A stretch of 64,000 bases of DNA, from NCBI RefSeq assembly GCF_027943255.1, contig NC_072893.1, positions 5,208,001 to 5,272,000 on the forward strand. Direction: 5' to 3'. The position numbers were made by a program, and so were the translations under genes. Position 1 is the stretch's first letter. The number at the start of each line of letters is the position of its first letter. This stretch comes from Anastrepha obliqua. Lineage: Eukaryota > Arthropoda > Insecta > Diptera > Tephritidae. Shown here piece after piece: positions 30,920 through 40,790 of this stretch. The notes beneath the pieces were generated by a model, which saw only the letters and a list, made by a program, of their open reading frames with translations, was not told where the DNA came from and ran no database searches.

Positions 30920-33900
30920 TTATTGTGGATTTTGGTCAAAGGTATTAATTCGTTTCGAGAATTTGATGAGAGATTCGATTTTCAGGTTCGAGAGTACTGA
31001 AAGATTGTCAATTGTTGGAGAGCCAAGAAGAGCGAGTCGACTTCTGGCTAGACCGGGACAACTGCACAGCCAATGTCTGCTCGATACTTCCTCATCTTCG
31101 TCCTCGCAGTATCTGCACAGGTCGTTTTGAGGAACCCCAAGCCGACGTGCGTGAGTGCCCAACAGGCAGTGGCCGGTGATAAGAGATATTATATGCCTTA
31201 GTTCGTGTTTCGAAAGACTTATAAGGGTTTTTGTCTGTTTCAGATTGTAGGATGGCCAGATTTGTCTGGTCGTAACGCAAGTAGTTTCCACTCGCCACCT
31301 CCGATCAGCAATGCTGTGAAATTCTCGATCAATGAGTAATTTACATGTTGAGAGCGGAATGTGGATTGTGGGTAAGTTACTAACATTTGATTGCGCAGCT
31401 CCAGCTCTTGCGAGCTCATCAGCTTTGCAGTTACCTTCGAATCCACTGTGACCCGGTATCCAGATAACTTGGACAGAATTCTGAACACTTATCTCGTTAA
31501 GAGATAAGAGACAGGATCGAACCACATCTGAGTGGGTATAAGAGGAGCTGAGTGCTCGAACGGCCGCTTGACTGTCGGTGAAAAAGCGGATATCCTCTAG
31601 TGATATTCTATTTTCTAAGAGAGTTTTCGCAGCATACCAGATAGCGCATACTTCCGCTTGGAATACGCTACAGTAGTCGGGTAATCTAAATGATAGATTA
31701 ATGTGAGGGGAATTGGAAAAGATTCCAAATCCCACTTTGCCGTCTTGTTTTGAACCATCTGTATATATAGTCAGAGGGCCATCGATTTCGGTAAGATTTG
31801 TCTTCCATTCTTCCCTAGTTGGGAGTGAACAGGAGAATAGCAAGGGTGGTGATGGAAGACTTACATGATAGTCTATGTCGGAAGAGATAACAGTGTTCCT
31901 GTTCAGTATGGCCGAATGGCCAAGATACTTATTCCATTTCGATATAGCATTCATGCGTGTCGCTGCTTTCGCTGCAATCGCTTTGCCAGCCAGATCGATA
32001 GGGAGCAAGTGAAGCAACGTATTTAGAGCCTTAGTAGGTGTTGTACTTAAGCATCCTGTTATCAGGAGGCAGGCTGTTCTTTGAACTCGATCAATTGTGG
32101 CTACTCTACACCGTTTTTCGAGTGCTGTCCACCATACAACCACACCGTAGAAGAGTATCGGTTTGATGATCGAGGTATATATCCAATAAATGATCCGAGG
32201 TGAAAAACCCCAGGTTTTGCCTATAGCTTTCTTACAAGTATAAAGAGCTATGAAAGCTTTTTTACATCTGTTTTCGATGTTCAATTTCCAACTCAACTTC
32301 CTATCTAGAATAACTCCTAGATATTTAGCTGAATCAGATAGGAGTAATGATTCCCCTTTTAAGGTTATTGTTTGCAGTGGAGGAGATTGTTGTTTCCTAT
32401 TGAAGAGAACAAGATCTGTCTTTGCTGGATTCGCATTTAGTCCGCATTCGGTGCACCATTTTGACAGAATATTGATTGAACGTTGCATGAGCTCAGTGAG
32501 GGTATTCAGGTGTTTGCCTGACACGCAGAGAGCAATATCATCTGCATAGGCTACAACCTTGCAGCCTGCTTTTTCGAGATTTCGAAGCAAACTGTTTACA
32601 GCGAGATTCCAGAGAAGGGGTGAAAGTACTCCGCCTTGAGGAGTGCCTTTGACGGCGTACATTCTCATGCGGCTTAACCCAAGCTCTGAAGTGATTATTC
32701 TATTTTGGAGCATTTGTTCGATCATCTTTCGGATGGAGTAATTAATACCCAATTTGGCAATTTCAGATAAAATAGCGTTAGATTCAATATTATTAAAAGC
32801 ACCTTCTATGTCCATAAATGCGACAAGAGAGTACTCCTTATTGTGAAGGGAAGTTTCCACTGTTTGCACCAGTGAATGAAGTGCCGTTTCAGTCGATTTC
32901 CCTTTAGTGTAGGCATGTTGTGCCTCAGAGATCAACTTAGTATCAAGTTGGGTTTTGATTTGCTCATCTAAGACTTTTTCAAAAGCCTTTAAGCAAAAAG
33001 AGGTTAGGCTAATGGGCCTGAAGTCGTTTGCTTTGCAGTGTGAAGGTTTCCCCGTTTTCGGAATGAATACTACCTTCGAATTCTTCCAAGTTGTCGGAAG
33101 GTAAGAGAGATTTAAACACTTGTTAAAGATCCTTGTTAACCAAGGCAGTAGAATTTCCAGTCCTTCTTGAAGCTCTGCTGGAGAGATGTTGTCAGGACCT
33201 GGTGATTTAAATTTTTTAAAGCTTAGTATTGCTGTAGAGATGCTATTAGAGCTGATTAGATCTGATCTATTCTCATAATTACTTTGAGGAGTGCTGGGAA
33301 GTGCAGGTAAGTTGGCAACACAGCCTGGAAAGTGAGATTCTAGAAGTATTCTAAGAGTGTGGTCAGTTGAAGTAGTCCAAGTTCCATCTTGAGTCATGAT
33401 AAAACTGGGGGAGACTGGGTTTGATGCAAGAATCTTGCGCAGTCTGCTTACTTCTGAGGTGTTCTCTAATTCTTGAGTGTATGATCGCCAGGATGTGCGT
33501 TTTGCACTTCTGACAGCTTTCTTAAAGTCTTTGAGACATTGTCGATATTCCTCCCATTCGTCTGTAATTTTAGATTGGTTAAAGAGTTTCCGAGTTCGAT
33601 TGCGAAGTTCTGAGATTTCTGGAGTCCACCAAAAAGGTTTATGCTTACCTCCTGTTTTTGTCAGGGGACAAGATTGTCGTGCTGCGCTTTGACACGTCTT
33701 CGTTATCATGTTGACAGCGTTTTCGATATCGTTTTTATTTGCCATTTCAAACTGCCTGATATCAGGAAGTCCATTGGCAAGATGTTCTTTATATTTGATC
33801 CAATTCATACGTTTTTTGTTAAGGTACTTCATGGGTTTTGCCGTTTCGGCTTTTAAAGTGAATGTTATATATTGGTGGTCGGAAAAAGAGTGCTGTTTAT

Positions 33901-34540
33901 CAACGCTCCAGTCCTGCACCAGTTGTGTACATGATTCGCTAGCAAGAGTAATATCGAGTACCTCTCTTCTAGACGAGTTAAGAAACGTAGGGACATCACC
34001 TCTATTACATATATCAAGCTTATTCGCTAGAATATAATCAAAAAGTTGCTCACCTCGTGTGTTGTTGTTTGTACTGCCCCAAACAGTATTATGTGCATTA
34101 GCGTCTGCTCCAATAATGACGCGTTTCTGGATCAGATGCGCCGTATTGACGAGCCTCCTCACTGCTTCAGGAGGAGGCGCCTCCGCTGCGTCATAAGGCA
34201 TGTAAGCCGACACAATCCAAATCGGGCCGTGGACTGCTTCAACCTCTATAGCAGTGGTGTCAGCATTGCTAAAGGGAAGAAGAAAAGCATTAATATGTTT
34301 TCGAATGAGAATACAAGAGCGCGATCTAACGTTAGCCTCACCTTGAAACAAGGTGTAGTGCCTATCTTTCAGGCCGCATATCTTGTTGTTTGATATCCAA
34401 GGTTCTTGGATGAGAATGATGTCTTCTCTGAGGTCAGAGAGACGAAGAATGAGGGCTGCCGAGGCAGCCTTAGAGTGGTGCAGATTAATCTGCAGCACTT
34501 TTAGACGGACATTCGATGACTGTGGCGTTCGCGTCATCAC
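30920..34540 (-). CDS. LOA ORF2: endonuclease, reverse transcriptase, RNase H
   Basis: This 1206-aa protein nicks target DNA and reverse-transcribes the element. The endonuclease (about residues 12-240) has LQINLHHSKAA, LIQEPWIS, VIIGADANAHN and SFSDHQYI. The RT (about 430-760) has SPGPDNISPAEL, DFRPISLTSFCLKAFEK, GTPQGGVLSPLLWNL and AYADDIALCVSG. RNase H (about 950-1085) has IYTDGSKQDGKVGFG, the Glu in FQAEVCAIWYA, FFTDSQAAVRAL and IWIPGHSGFEGN. A C-terminal finger reads LCRYCEDE...HWLCSCP. The start overlaps the last codons of ORF1 by 56 bases in another frame. No stops or frame breaks occur. Confidence 0.95.
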   Translation of the reverse strand: MMTRTPQSSNVRLKVLQINLHHSKAASAALILRLSDLREDIILIQEPWISNNKICGLKDRHYTLFQGEANVRSRSCILIRKHINAFLLPFSNADTTAIEVEAVHGPIWIVSAYMPYDAAEAPPPEAVRRLVNTAHLIQKRVIIGADANAHNTVWGSTNNNTRGEQLFDYILANKLDICNRGDVPTFLNSSRREVLDITLASESCTQLVQDWSVDKQHSFSDHQYITFTLKAETAKPMKYLNKKRMNWIKYKEHLANGLPDIRQFEMANKNDIENAVNMITKTCQSAARQSCPLTKTGGKHKPFWWTPEISELRNRTRKLFNQSKITDEWEEYRQCLKDFKKAVRSAKRTSWRSYTQELENTSEVSRLRKILASNPVSPSFIMTQDGTWTTSTDHTLRILLESHFPGCVANLPALPSTPQSNYENRSDLISSNSISTAILSFKKFKSPGPDNISPAELQEGLEILLPWLTRIFNKCLNLSYLPTTWKNSKVVFIPKTGKPSHCKANDFRPISLTSFCLKAFEKVLDEQIKTQLDTKLISEAQHAYTKGKSTETALHSLVQTVETSLHNKEYSLVAFMDIEGAFNNIESNAILSEIAKLGINYSIRKMIEQMLQNRIITSELGLSRMRMYAVKGTPQGGVLSPLLWNLAVNSLLRNLEKAGCKVVAYADDIALCVSGKHLNTLTELMQRSINILSKWCTECGLNANPAKTDLVLFNRKQQSPPLQTITLKGESLLLSDSAKYLGVILDRKLSWKLNIENRCKKAFIALYTCKKAIGKTWGFSPRIIYWIYTSIIKPILFYGVVVWWTALEKRCRVATIDRVQRTACLLITGCLSTTPTKALNTLLHLLPIDLAGKAIAAKAATRMNAISKWNKYLGHSAILNRNTVISSDIDYHVSLPSPPLLFSCSLPTREEWKTNLTEIDGPLTIYTDGSKQDGKVGFGIFSNSPHINLSFRLPDYCSVFQAEVCAIWYAAKTLLENRISLEDIRFFTDSQAAVRALSSSYTHSDVVRSCLLSLNEISVQNSVQVIWIPGHSGFEGNCKADELARAGAAQSNVSNLPTIHIPLSTCKLLIDREFHSIADRRWRVETTCVTTRQIWPSYNLKQTKTLISLSKHELRHIISLITGHCLLGTHARRLGVPQNDLCRYCEDEDEEVSSRHWLCSCPGLARSRLALLGSPTIDNLSVLSNLKIESLIKFSKRINTFDQNPQ

Positions 34541-35795
34541 CGCTATCTAAAAGACTATCCTCGTCCTCGAGTTGAATGTTGAATAAGTTTCCCACAAGTT
34601 CGCTGTTTGATTCCGAATCGGACTCAATCGTCGAAGCTTGTGAGAGAGGCTTATCGACATCCATCTCGGGGACCGCCGTACTCTCTTCGCTGGGTGCGAG
34701 GAGATTTTTCGGCTGATAGGTCCAAATGGTAGTGGTAGTGAACCCGAATGCCACAATCCCCTTGCGGTCGTCCAGTGCTTGAACGCTTTCCTGGTCCAGG
34801 AGCAGCGTGACATGTCTGGAGTTTCCTGAAGGCTCTTCCACCTTAACTACCCTCCAGTTTTCGGTGGGTAGGTTCGGGTTTCCGATCTTCAGTAGCTCCA
34901 GGATGGTTTCCGGATCGGATGGCTCTACAGGTATTCTTGCTCTGCCGCGGGGTTTGTTGGGAATTTCGCTCTTTTTAATGAGTTGGAGATTCGCTCCGGG
35001 CCATACCTCGCCGAGTCGGTCGAGGGCCTTGCCGTACAGGCTGACCGAACGTTGATCCGAGCACGCGATCAACTTGACCCTTGCCTGGAACCATCCCGCG
35101 TCAGAGCAGAAAGGAGGAGGCCCTGGGTTCTGCTTCAGAACGTCCAGGTATCCCAACTGGAGTTTTCTCTCCACAATCTTCCAGTTTGATGGAGAGATGA
35201 AACCACCAGGGTGGCTCTTATCCACCACCGCCATGACCAGACTATCTCTGGCAACTTCGCAGAACTTGCGTAATTTGACCTCAGAGGAAGCTTTATGCTT
35301 CTTGGGGTCGTTGGAGCTAGAAGGATCCTCTGAAGACCGTTGCCGCTTAGCTGCACTCGGTTTCTCTTTGGACGCCTCATACTTCCGAAGAACTTCCCGG
35401 GCCCAACCGAGAGTTGACTTTTGTTGGTCGGACAGCTCCTCCTCAGGGGTTTTGCCGAACTTTTCCATAAGGAAAGTGGCGCGTCTTCGATCTCTGTATC
35501 GACGGAGATGAGGAGGGATGGGTTTTTTGGAGGCTTCTGTCCGACTTGTTTTCCCAGTTTCTGGCAAAACAGATTTGGTGATCAATGGGTTCTCCGCAGC
35601 CGAGTCGGTTTTGGAGGAAGTAGAAGCCACCTGGGAGTGCGGTGGTGTCTCCCTGACGGTCTTGCTCTTAGTGAGCACTTTAGCCACCGAAGGGGTGGTT
35701 TTTGACTCCGCCATTAGTTTGGTGGAGCCAACAGGTCTTCCGCGTCGGGAAGGAATTTTTTGTTGTTTTGTTTGTTTTATGTTAGTTTTGTTCAT
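34485..35795 (-). CDS. LOA ORF1 (DUF4780-type RNA-binding protein)
   Basis: ORF1 products of LINEs bind element RNA and form the ribonucleoprotein particle. The 436-aa frame has a basic, disordered N-terminus (SRRGRPVGS, an AT-hook-like word; IPPHLRRYRDRRRATFL), a helical EELSDQQKSTLGWAREVL segment and a folded middle. The middle includes RDSLVMAVVDKSHPGG, NWKIVERKLQ and GWFQARVKLIACSDQRS, resembling the DUF4780 domain of LOA-group ORF1s. The tail is acidic. It overlaps ORF2, suggesting termination-reinitiation or frameshifting for ORF2 translation. Confidence 0.85.
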   Translation of the reverse strand: MNKTNIKQTKQQKIPSRRGRPVGSTKLMAESKTTPSVAKVLTKSKTVRETPPHSQVASTSSKTDSAAENPLITKSVLPETGKTSRTEASKKPIPPHLRRYRDRRRATFLMEKFGKTPEEELSDQQKSTLGWAREVLRKYEASKEKPSAAKRQRSSEDPSSSNDPKKHKASSEVKLRKFCEVARDSLVMAVVDKSHPGGFISPSNWKIVERKLQLGYLDVLKQNPGPPPFCSDAGWFQARVKLIACSDQRSVSLYGKALDRLGEVWPGANLQLIKKSEIPNKPRGRARIPVEPSDPETILELLKIGNPNLPTENWRVVKVEEPSGNSRHVTLLLDQESVQALDDRKGIVAFGFTTTTIWTYQPKNLLAPSEESTAVPEMDVDKPLSQASTIESDSESNSELVGNLFNIQLEDEDSLLDSGDDANATVIECPSKSAAD

Positions 35796-36344
35796 TTTTT
35801 TTTTTTTGCGGGGCGGTCAGTCAGCTGACGAGTCAGCAGTCGTAACCAGAGATATTAGTAGGGAAATAATGGGGTTCGCCACGCCAGAGCCCTATGCCGT
35901 GGTAAGTCTAATTTAAACTGGGGTGCGACAGGTGCCCCAGAGTCCGCATACTAGCGACTTAGCTCACCCTAAGCCATGCATCCCTCGGCGTATGCTGTTC
36001 CACCTTGGATTGGTAGCCTTTGATATAAGGAAGTGGCCTTCTCCCCGTGAGTCCATGTTTACTCCATTCGTCTTAGCAGAGACATGACCTACTAATACGA
36101 GTGGCTTCTCGCCTTCCACCGAAGTGGATATGGGTCACTGCCAGCAATTATGGCAGTTACGGCACGCGTGCAGTAACACTGCACTACATGTTGTTCCCCC
36201 TACCATAGTTGTTGGTTGACGAGAACTAGGCTGGTTCGCGAGTAGGCTTTTACCAAGGCTATGACCTACTTAACCACAGAAGATAACTGTGGCGTACCCT
36301 ATCCACCACCTGGGACGCGCCGCAATAGGTGCCCAACCAAAGGG
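35796..36344 (-). promoter_or_regulatory. 5' UTR with presumed internal promoter of the LOA element
   Basis: About 550 bases upstream of ORF1 are GC-richer than the flanks and non-coding. The element starts (minus strand) CCCTTTGGTTGGGCACC at 36344. Full-length LINEs carry an internal promoter here; no specific motif is claimed. Several short complementary segments (for example around AATTATGGCAGTTACGG) suggest RNA structure. Confidence 0.55.
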
Positions 36345-36624
36345 TAAGTGATACTTACTTATTTATATTTTTAACTTAACTATTCCCATGGATTTGTGTC
36401 ATATATATATGTATGTTGACCATGCATCGGACTGGAATCTATATGTGCCACTTGTAAACCTACACCGAAGTAATAAATAAAACAACTTGAGAATAGTGGA
36501 AACTCTTAACGAGGAAAAACCACTTTTATTCCGTCACGTCCGCTAATCATACATTTGATTTTTTAACGAGATTACCTGCAAAGTTACAAGTATAAAATCT
36601 GTGTTAAAAAAAGATAAATTTATA

Positions 36625-37854
36625 TTGGTGTGCAACTAAGTTTTAAAGGTTTTTTTTCGATTTCAAAAATTTATTGTTAAAAATTGGTACAACCTATTTT
36701 ATTCAAAATACTGTCCATATAAAACTGCTCGCTTTTGGAGGCGAAGAACTCATCAAGCCAATTTTGGATACCTTCAACCGAAGTGAAACGCACTCCCGTA
36801 AGGGCATTCTGCATCGACCGGAACAAATGGTAATCTGATGGTGCAAGATCTGGGCTATAAGGCGGGTGGGGTAGAACTTCCCATCCGCTACCATCGAGAT
36901 AGGTTTTGACCACTTGTGCGACATGCGGCCGAGCATTGTCATGATGAAAGATCAATGTCTCATGTCTGGTTTCCCATTCCGGACGTTTTTCCGCAATTGT
37001 TCGCTTCAATCGCATAAGTTGTTGTCTGTAGAGTGCTCCGTTTATCGTCTGACCACTTTTCAGTAGTTCGTGGTAAACAATTCCCTTCTGGTCCCACCAA
37101 AAGCAGAGCATTACCTTGCTGCCATGGATATTTGGCTTTGGCGTCGATGGTCCGGGTTCGCCACGCTTAACATACGCTGCCTTGCGCTTCGGATTGTCGT
37201 AGTGAATCCATTTCTCATCGCCAGTAATAATGCGATGCAAAAACGACTTCGCTTTGTATCGTTGAAGCAGCATTTCGGAAACAGTGACACGGCGTTCGAT
37301 ATTCCTTGGTTTGAGTTCGTAAGGCACCCAGTTTCCGACTTTCTTGACCATTCCAATGGCTTTCAGCCGCTTGGAAATGACTTGATGAGTCACGCCTAAC
37401 GTTGTCGCAAGTTCTTCTTGGGTTTGACACGGGTCTTCGTCCAAAATTGTCTCCAATTCGACGTCTTCAAAAGTTGGTGGCCTTCCTTCGCGATCCTTGT
37501 CGGCTGTGTCAAAGTCACCACTTTTGAATCGTCGGAACCAGTACTCGCAGGTTGAAATTGATGGAGCATTCTCACCGTAAGCCTCACACAGCATCCGATA
37601 ACTTTCCGCTGCACTTTTCTTCAGATGGAAGCAAAATAGCAATGCTTCCCGCGAATGAAGTTTTGTAGGCACAAAAGCTGACATAGTCTTTGTATAAAAA
37701 AATTTTTTGTTTACACTTCGACGAAATGACACAAACTAAGAAACGACACTTAATGATGACGCTTTCACAATGAAACTCGTTACACAAATACTCAGTACAA
37801 TTTGACACTAGTATTACTATATGTTTTAAATTATTTAAAACTTAGTTGCACCAA
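36625..37854 (-). mobile_element. Mariner-family transposon
   Basis: The left end reads TTGGTGTGCAACTAAG and the right end, read inward, TTGGTGCAACTAAG, so the TIRs match apart from a two-base indel. The left flank ends TATA but no TA follows the right end, so the duplication is damaged or the right junction was altered. The element abuts the P-element relic on its right. Confidence 0.82.
36677..37732 (-). CDS. Mariner transposase (DD34D), intact frame
   Basis: The frame of 351 aa is open throughout; a start at MSAFVPTKLHSREA gives about 335 aa, nearer the family norm of 345. The N-terminal helix-turn-helix pair includes SISTCEYWFRRFKSGDFD and the linker GRPPTFEDVEL. Catalytic residues: Asp in ITGDEKWIHYDNP, Asp in FHHDNARPHVAQV, and Asp in PYSPDLAPSDYHLF, with 34 residues between the second and third, the mariner DD34D signature. 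The WVPYELKP-type WVPHEL motif is present. The frame and residues look functional. Subfamily is not assigned. Confidence 0.92.
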   Translation of the reverse strand: MSFRRSVNKKFFYTKTMSAFVPTKLHSREALLFCFHLKKSAAESYRMLCEAYGENAPSISTCEYWFRRFKSGDFDTADKDREGRPPTFEDVELETILDEDPCQTQEELATTLGVTHQVISKRLKAIGMVKKVGNWVPYELKPRNIERRVTVSEMLLQRYKAKSFLHRIITGDEKWIHYDNPKRKAAYVKRGEPGPSTPKPNIHGSKVMLCFWWDQKGIVYHELLKSGQTINGALYRQQLMRLKRTIAEKRPEWETRHETLIFHHDNARPHVAQVVKTYLDGSGWEVLPHPPYSPDLAPSDYHLFRSMQNALTGVRFTSVEGIQNWLDEFFASKSEQFYMDSILNKIGCTNF

Positions 37855-39075
37855 CTTTCATTTGCAGAAACACAAATAGACACCCAAAGCATTGCATACT
37901 CTTATCGAATGCTCATTGTTCTCTTCATTTGTTTATTGCACCGGTTAAGATGCTTAACATCATCGCGTAAACTCACGTTTTCACTTAATGTGAACAATTT
38001 TTGTAAAAATGATATCCCACCGTAAAGCTCCCTGCCGTTGAACTGGTTAAACGCTGATTCCTACATTTTAATTTTGTCCAAGAACTCGGTGCTTGGTTTA
38101 ACTAATCCGCCCTTAGATAAAGTGTCAACCCAAGTAAATGTAGGCTCATTGCATTAACAATCGGTCAACTTTAATTTGCGTATTATGTAACCGGCAATAT
38201 ATTCAAGGGCATCTTCGTGTAAGCTATCAAAGTCAGCGTCCTCATTTAATGAATCGTTGGCGAAGAGAGAGTCGTCTGAAACTATCTCATCTTCTGTTAG
38301 CCAACTTTGTAAAGTTTCTAAAGAAGTATCATTGAGACGGAGCCAGTTAGTTTCGTCGGCCTCAACATTGCCACGATCAACTAATATTGAAGTATTTCGT
38401 GCTGTTAATAGAAAGCGTTAAGTTATTCAGAAATGAGTAATGTATGCGTTCATTCACCTAATAAATATCTTCGTAATCTATATTTAAATTCCATTGGATT
38501 AGGATTGTCATACAACCCGCCTTTGGCACGCATCGCCCCGAAGAAATGCTCCAGTACATCCTGATTTAATCGATAAGTCAGAATGTACTGAAAGCAGTTC
38601 TTTTCCTGAACATAACGACATAAGTCCCTGAGGGACTTGTTGCTTAGTCGTATGCCTCTTTGAAAAGGCAACATTGAAATTCGTCCATAAGCGCGTGTTT
38701 CATCGTTCAAGGCGTCCATCTTACTTATAATTTCATCCTGCTGGCCCAAGTCCATCCCATAGGGCTTTTTGCAGCAGCAGTTTGAAAATTCGAAAACTTT
38801 GTATTGAAAATATCGAACCAATCATTCACCGTATCAATGAACTCTGCTGTTCCCATGGGCCGATACATATCGAGCCCCAACGCATAACACCTTCGGATTG
38901 CACTTGCTGTGGTGTGCGAAAACAACTGTCAACAACAATCATTACTTGCAAGTTCTTACATAGTTTGCGCACCGTATCAGTTAAAGAATCGTATTCAAAT
39001 ACCGATTCCACTCTCATTTCATCGAAGCTTATTATACACAACCTATCTTCTAACGGGGCATCGTTTACGCTGCGC

Positions 39076-39414
39076 CACGGTGCTCTAGAAGGGGGCTTAA
39101 ATAAAAATGAGTTGGCACTTCGAAATTCCTTTTGATTATGATTCTTGGGTTAGTAGGGAATGTTTTAATATAGAATTTAAAATCAGTTCACGTGGCCGAT
39201 TTTAAATAATTTGAGTTTGAAATTAGAAATAGCGCTATTATTACTATATTATATTTTATTCAATACTTTTTCGAAATCTCAAAACTGTTTTGAAAATTGG
39301 GATCGAAAGCCCTCGTTGTCTTCTATTTTATGCAATTTATTTGAAAAGAATCCGATCATAAATGGCAAAGTTATTCGCATTTGAATGTCCACCACAAGCG
39401 CACATTGTTCATTG
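39076..39414. repeat. Left 339-bp terminal inverted repeat
   Basis: Begins CACGGTGCTCTAGAAGGGGG and is matched by the reverse complement of 41983-42321 until CATTGTTCATTG, where similarity stops. No mismatch was noticed on reading, so the repeats are recent or homogenised. Confidence 0.9.
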
Positions 39415-39653
39415 CTTCAAATTGCTTGCTTTTAATGCGTATTGGAATTGATTTAATGCATAAATGTAATCATAAAGAAACAAAATAATGTTCATGAAAT
39501 ATTTTATTAAACTAATTTTATTAAATATAAATTAAAACTAATACATATAATATACTGCTCACAAAGCTATATATGTGTACTATTGTAGCTACGTACAGCT
39601 CGAAGTAGTTTTGCAAAGTAATTTTCATTAATTTTTGCTACCTTAAAGTTTTT

Positions 39654-40790
39654 CTACTTTTCGTTGAAATCGTGATGTACCGATTCTGTGGCTTGTTCTG
39701 CAAAAAATCCTAGACCTTTCTGAAATTTTGAGCAAAACTGTGGAACGTGGTTATAAATTGTGTGAACTTTTGGTGTTACCGAAATTCCTAAAAGTTCATA
39801 ACTTTTCTGAAATTCGGTAACATGTTGTTGAAGCTTTGGCCGTAATTTAAAAGAAAAACAATCGTCAACAACTGTTTTAAACTTTCTAAAAGTATCTACG
39901 TACGCAATGCAACCTGATAGACCACCAAAATTAACTTCGCATAACCGTTGAAGTTTGTCAACATTATTAAGTAAGATCTTACAAGCATTCCCTTCAAACG
40001 AAAAATTGCCACCATTTGTACAACTTTTTTGAACATGACATTCCTGCGCCCACTTTTCTGCAATATTAGGATGTAGTTTAAGCATGCTACTGTAAAGAGT
40101 GTTAACACATCCTAACAATAGATGCAGTTCAGGAGGAGGGATCACATCCAAAATTAATTGATCCTTATCTGAGCAAAACAAAGGTGGATGTATGCAATTT
40201 TTGAAATCCTTCACTTTATTTTTCACACTTCCTTGATGACACCAATTATTGTAATTAGACAGGCAGCTTGCAGTTGTCCTTAAAGTACCACAGGAACTTA
40301 AATCAGATTTTGTGACGTCACACCAAATGCATGGGCAAAAACTTGCGTTACTTGTCAAACCCGTAATAATATTTGCAAGTTTCAAGTCCGTCGTTACTGT
40401 TCCAGGATATTCAATCAAACATTTATTTATTTCCAATTTTGACCACAGAAGTTTAACATTATTGTAATTTTCTTGGGTATCTGGGGCAAGAGCAATGATA
40501 AATATTTTTTTCACTCCAGTATCCTTCCATTTTTCACTGTTTTTTTTAGTTTTCTGGTTTAAATCATCATTTTCTTGACTTGATTGTATAGACAAGGTGA
40601 ATTTCAGGGAACCTCCGCCACCGTCGAGACCAAAATTTAAGTGAAAATCAAAAATTTCCCGTTTATCAATAATGTGCCTTACAAAGAGCATCAAGTCAAC
40701 ACAAACAACAGCAAAGTTTGTAGCTTTTGTCATTACGTCTTTTTTTGTTGTTTCAAAATCAAATGACTGCACTTCAAAAAAATCATCCAA
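39654..40790 (-). CDS. ORF2 of the long-TIR element: putative transposase core
   Basis: The frame of 378 aa from its first ATG is open upstream into the overlap with ORF1. Motifs: FGLDGGGGSLKFTLSI (an Asp in a DGGGG turn, a candidate first catalytic residue resembling the D-G-x-G turn of RAG1/CMC transposases), KKIFIIALAPDTQENYNNV, GTVTTDLKLANIITGL, a zinc pair CPCIWCDVTKSDLSSCG, NCIHPPLF, VIPPPELHLLLGCVNTLY and GNACKILLNNVDKL. A C-terminal Glu (FAEQATESVHHDF) could complete the triad. No stops. Similar uncharacterised proteins are, from memory, repeated in aphid and cnidarian genomes. Catalytic assignments are inference. Confidence 0.7.
   Translation of the reverse strand: MDDFFEVQSFDFETTKKDVMTKATNFAVVCVDLMLFVRHIIDKREIFDFHLNFGLDGGGGSLKFTLSIQSSQENDDLNQKTKKNSEKWKDTGVKKIFIIALAPDTQENYNNVKLLWSKLEINKCLIEYPGTVTTDLKLANIITGLTSNASFCPCIWCDVTKSDLSSCGTLRTTASCLSNYNNWCHQGSVKNKVKDFKNCIHPPLFCSDKDQLILDVIPPPELHLLLGCVNTLYSSMLKLHPNIAEKWAQECHVQKSCTNGGNFSFEGNACKILLNNVDKLQRLCEVNFGGLSGCIAYVDTFRKFKTVVDDCFSFKLRPKLQQHVTEFQKSYELLGISVTPKVHTIYNHVPQFCSKFQKGLGFFAEQATESVHHDFNEK

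Larger units (their letters stand above)
30796..36344 (-). mobile_element. Full-length LOA-clade non-LTR retrotransposon
   Basis: The 5549-bp element has a 5' UTR, overlapping ORF1 and ORF2, a 3' UTR and a (CCAA)n-type 3' tail on the minus strand. The flanks carry TAAGTGGTACTT (30784-30795) and TAAGTGATACTT (36345-36356), a 12-bp target-site duplication with one mismatch. An APE-type endonuclease, RT, RNase H and a terminal zinc finger in ORF2 fit the LOA group (Bilbo/Trim-like). Both ORFs are undamaged, so this is a good candidate for a recently active source element. Confidence 0.9.

Noticed and set aside
33477..34393. Several plus-strand frames opposite the LOA ORFs
   Set aside because: Shadows of ORF2 and ORF1, without motifs.
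34807..35916. Plus-strand frames of 80-145 aa opposite LOA ORF1
   Set aside because: They depend on the GC-richer codon use of ORF1 on the other strand and show no domain.
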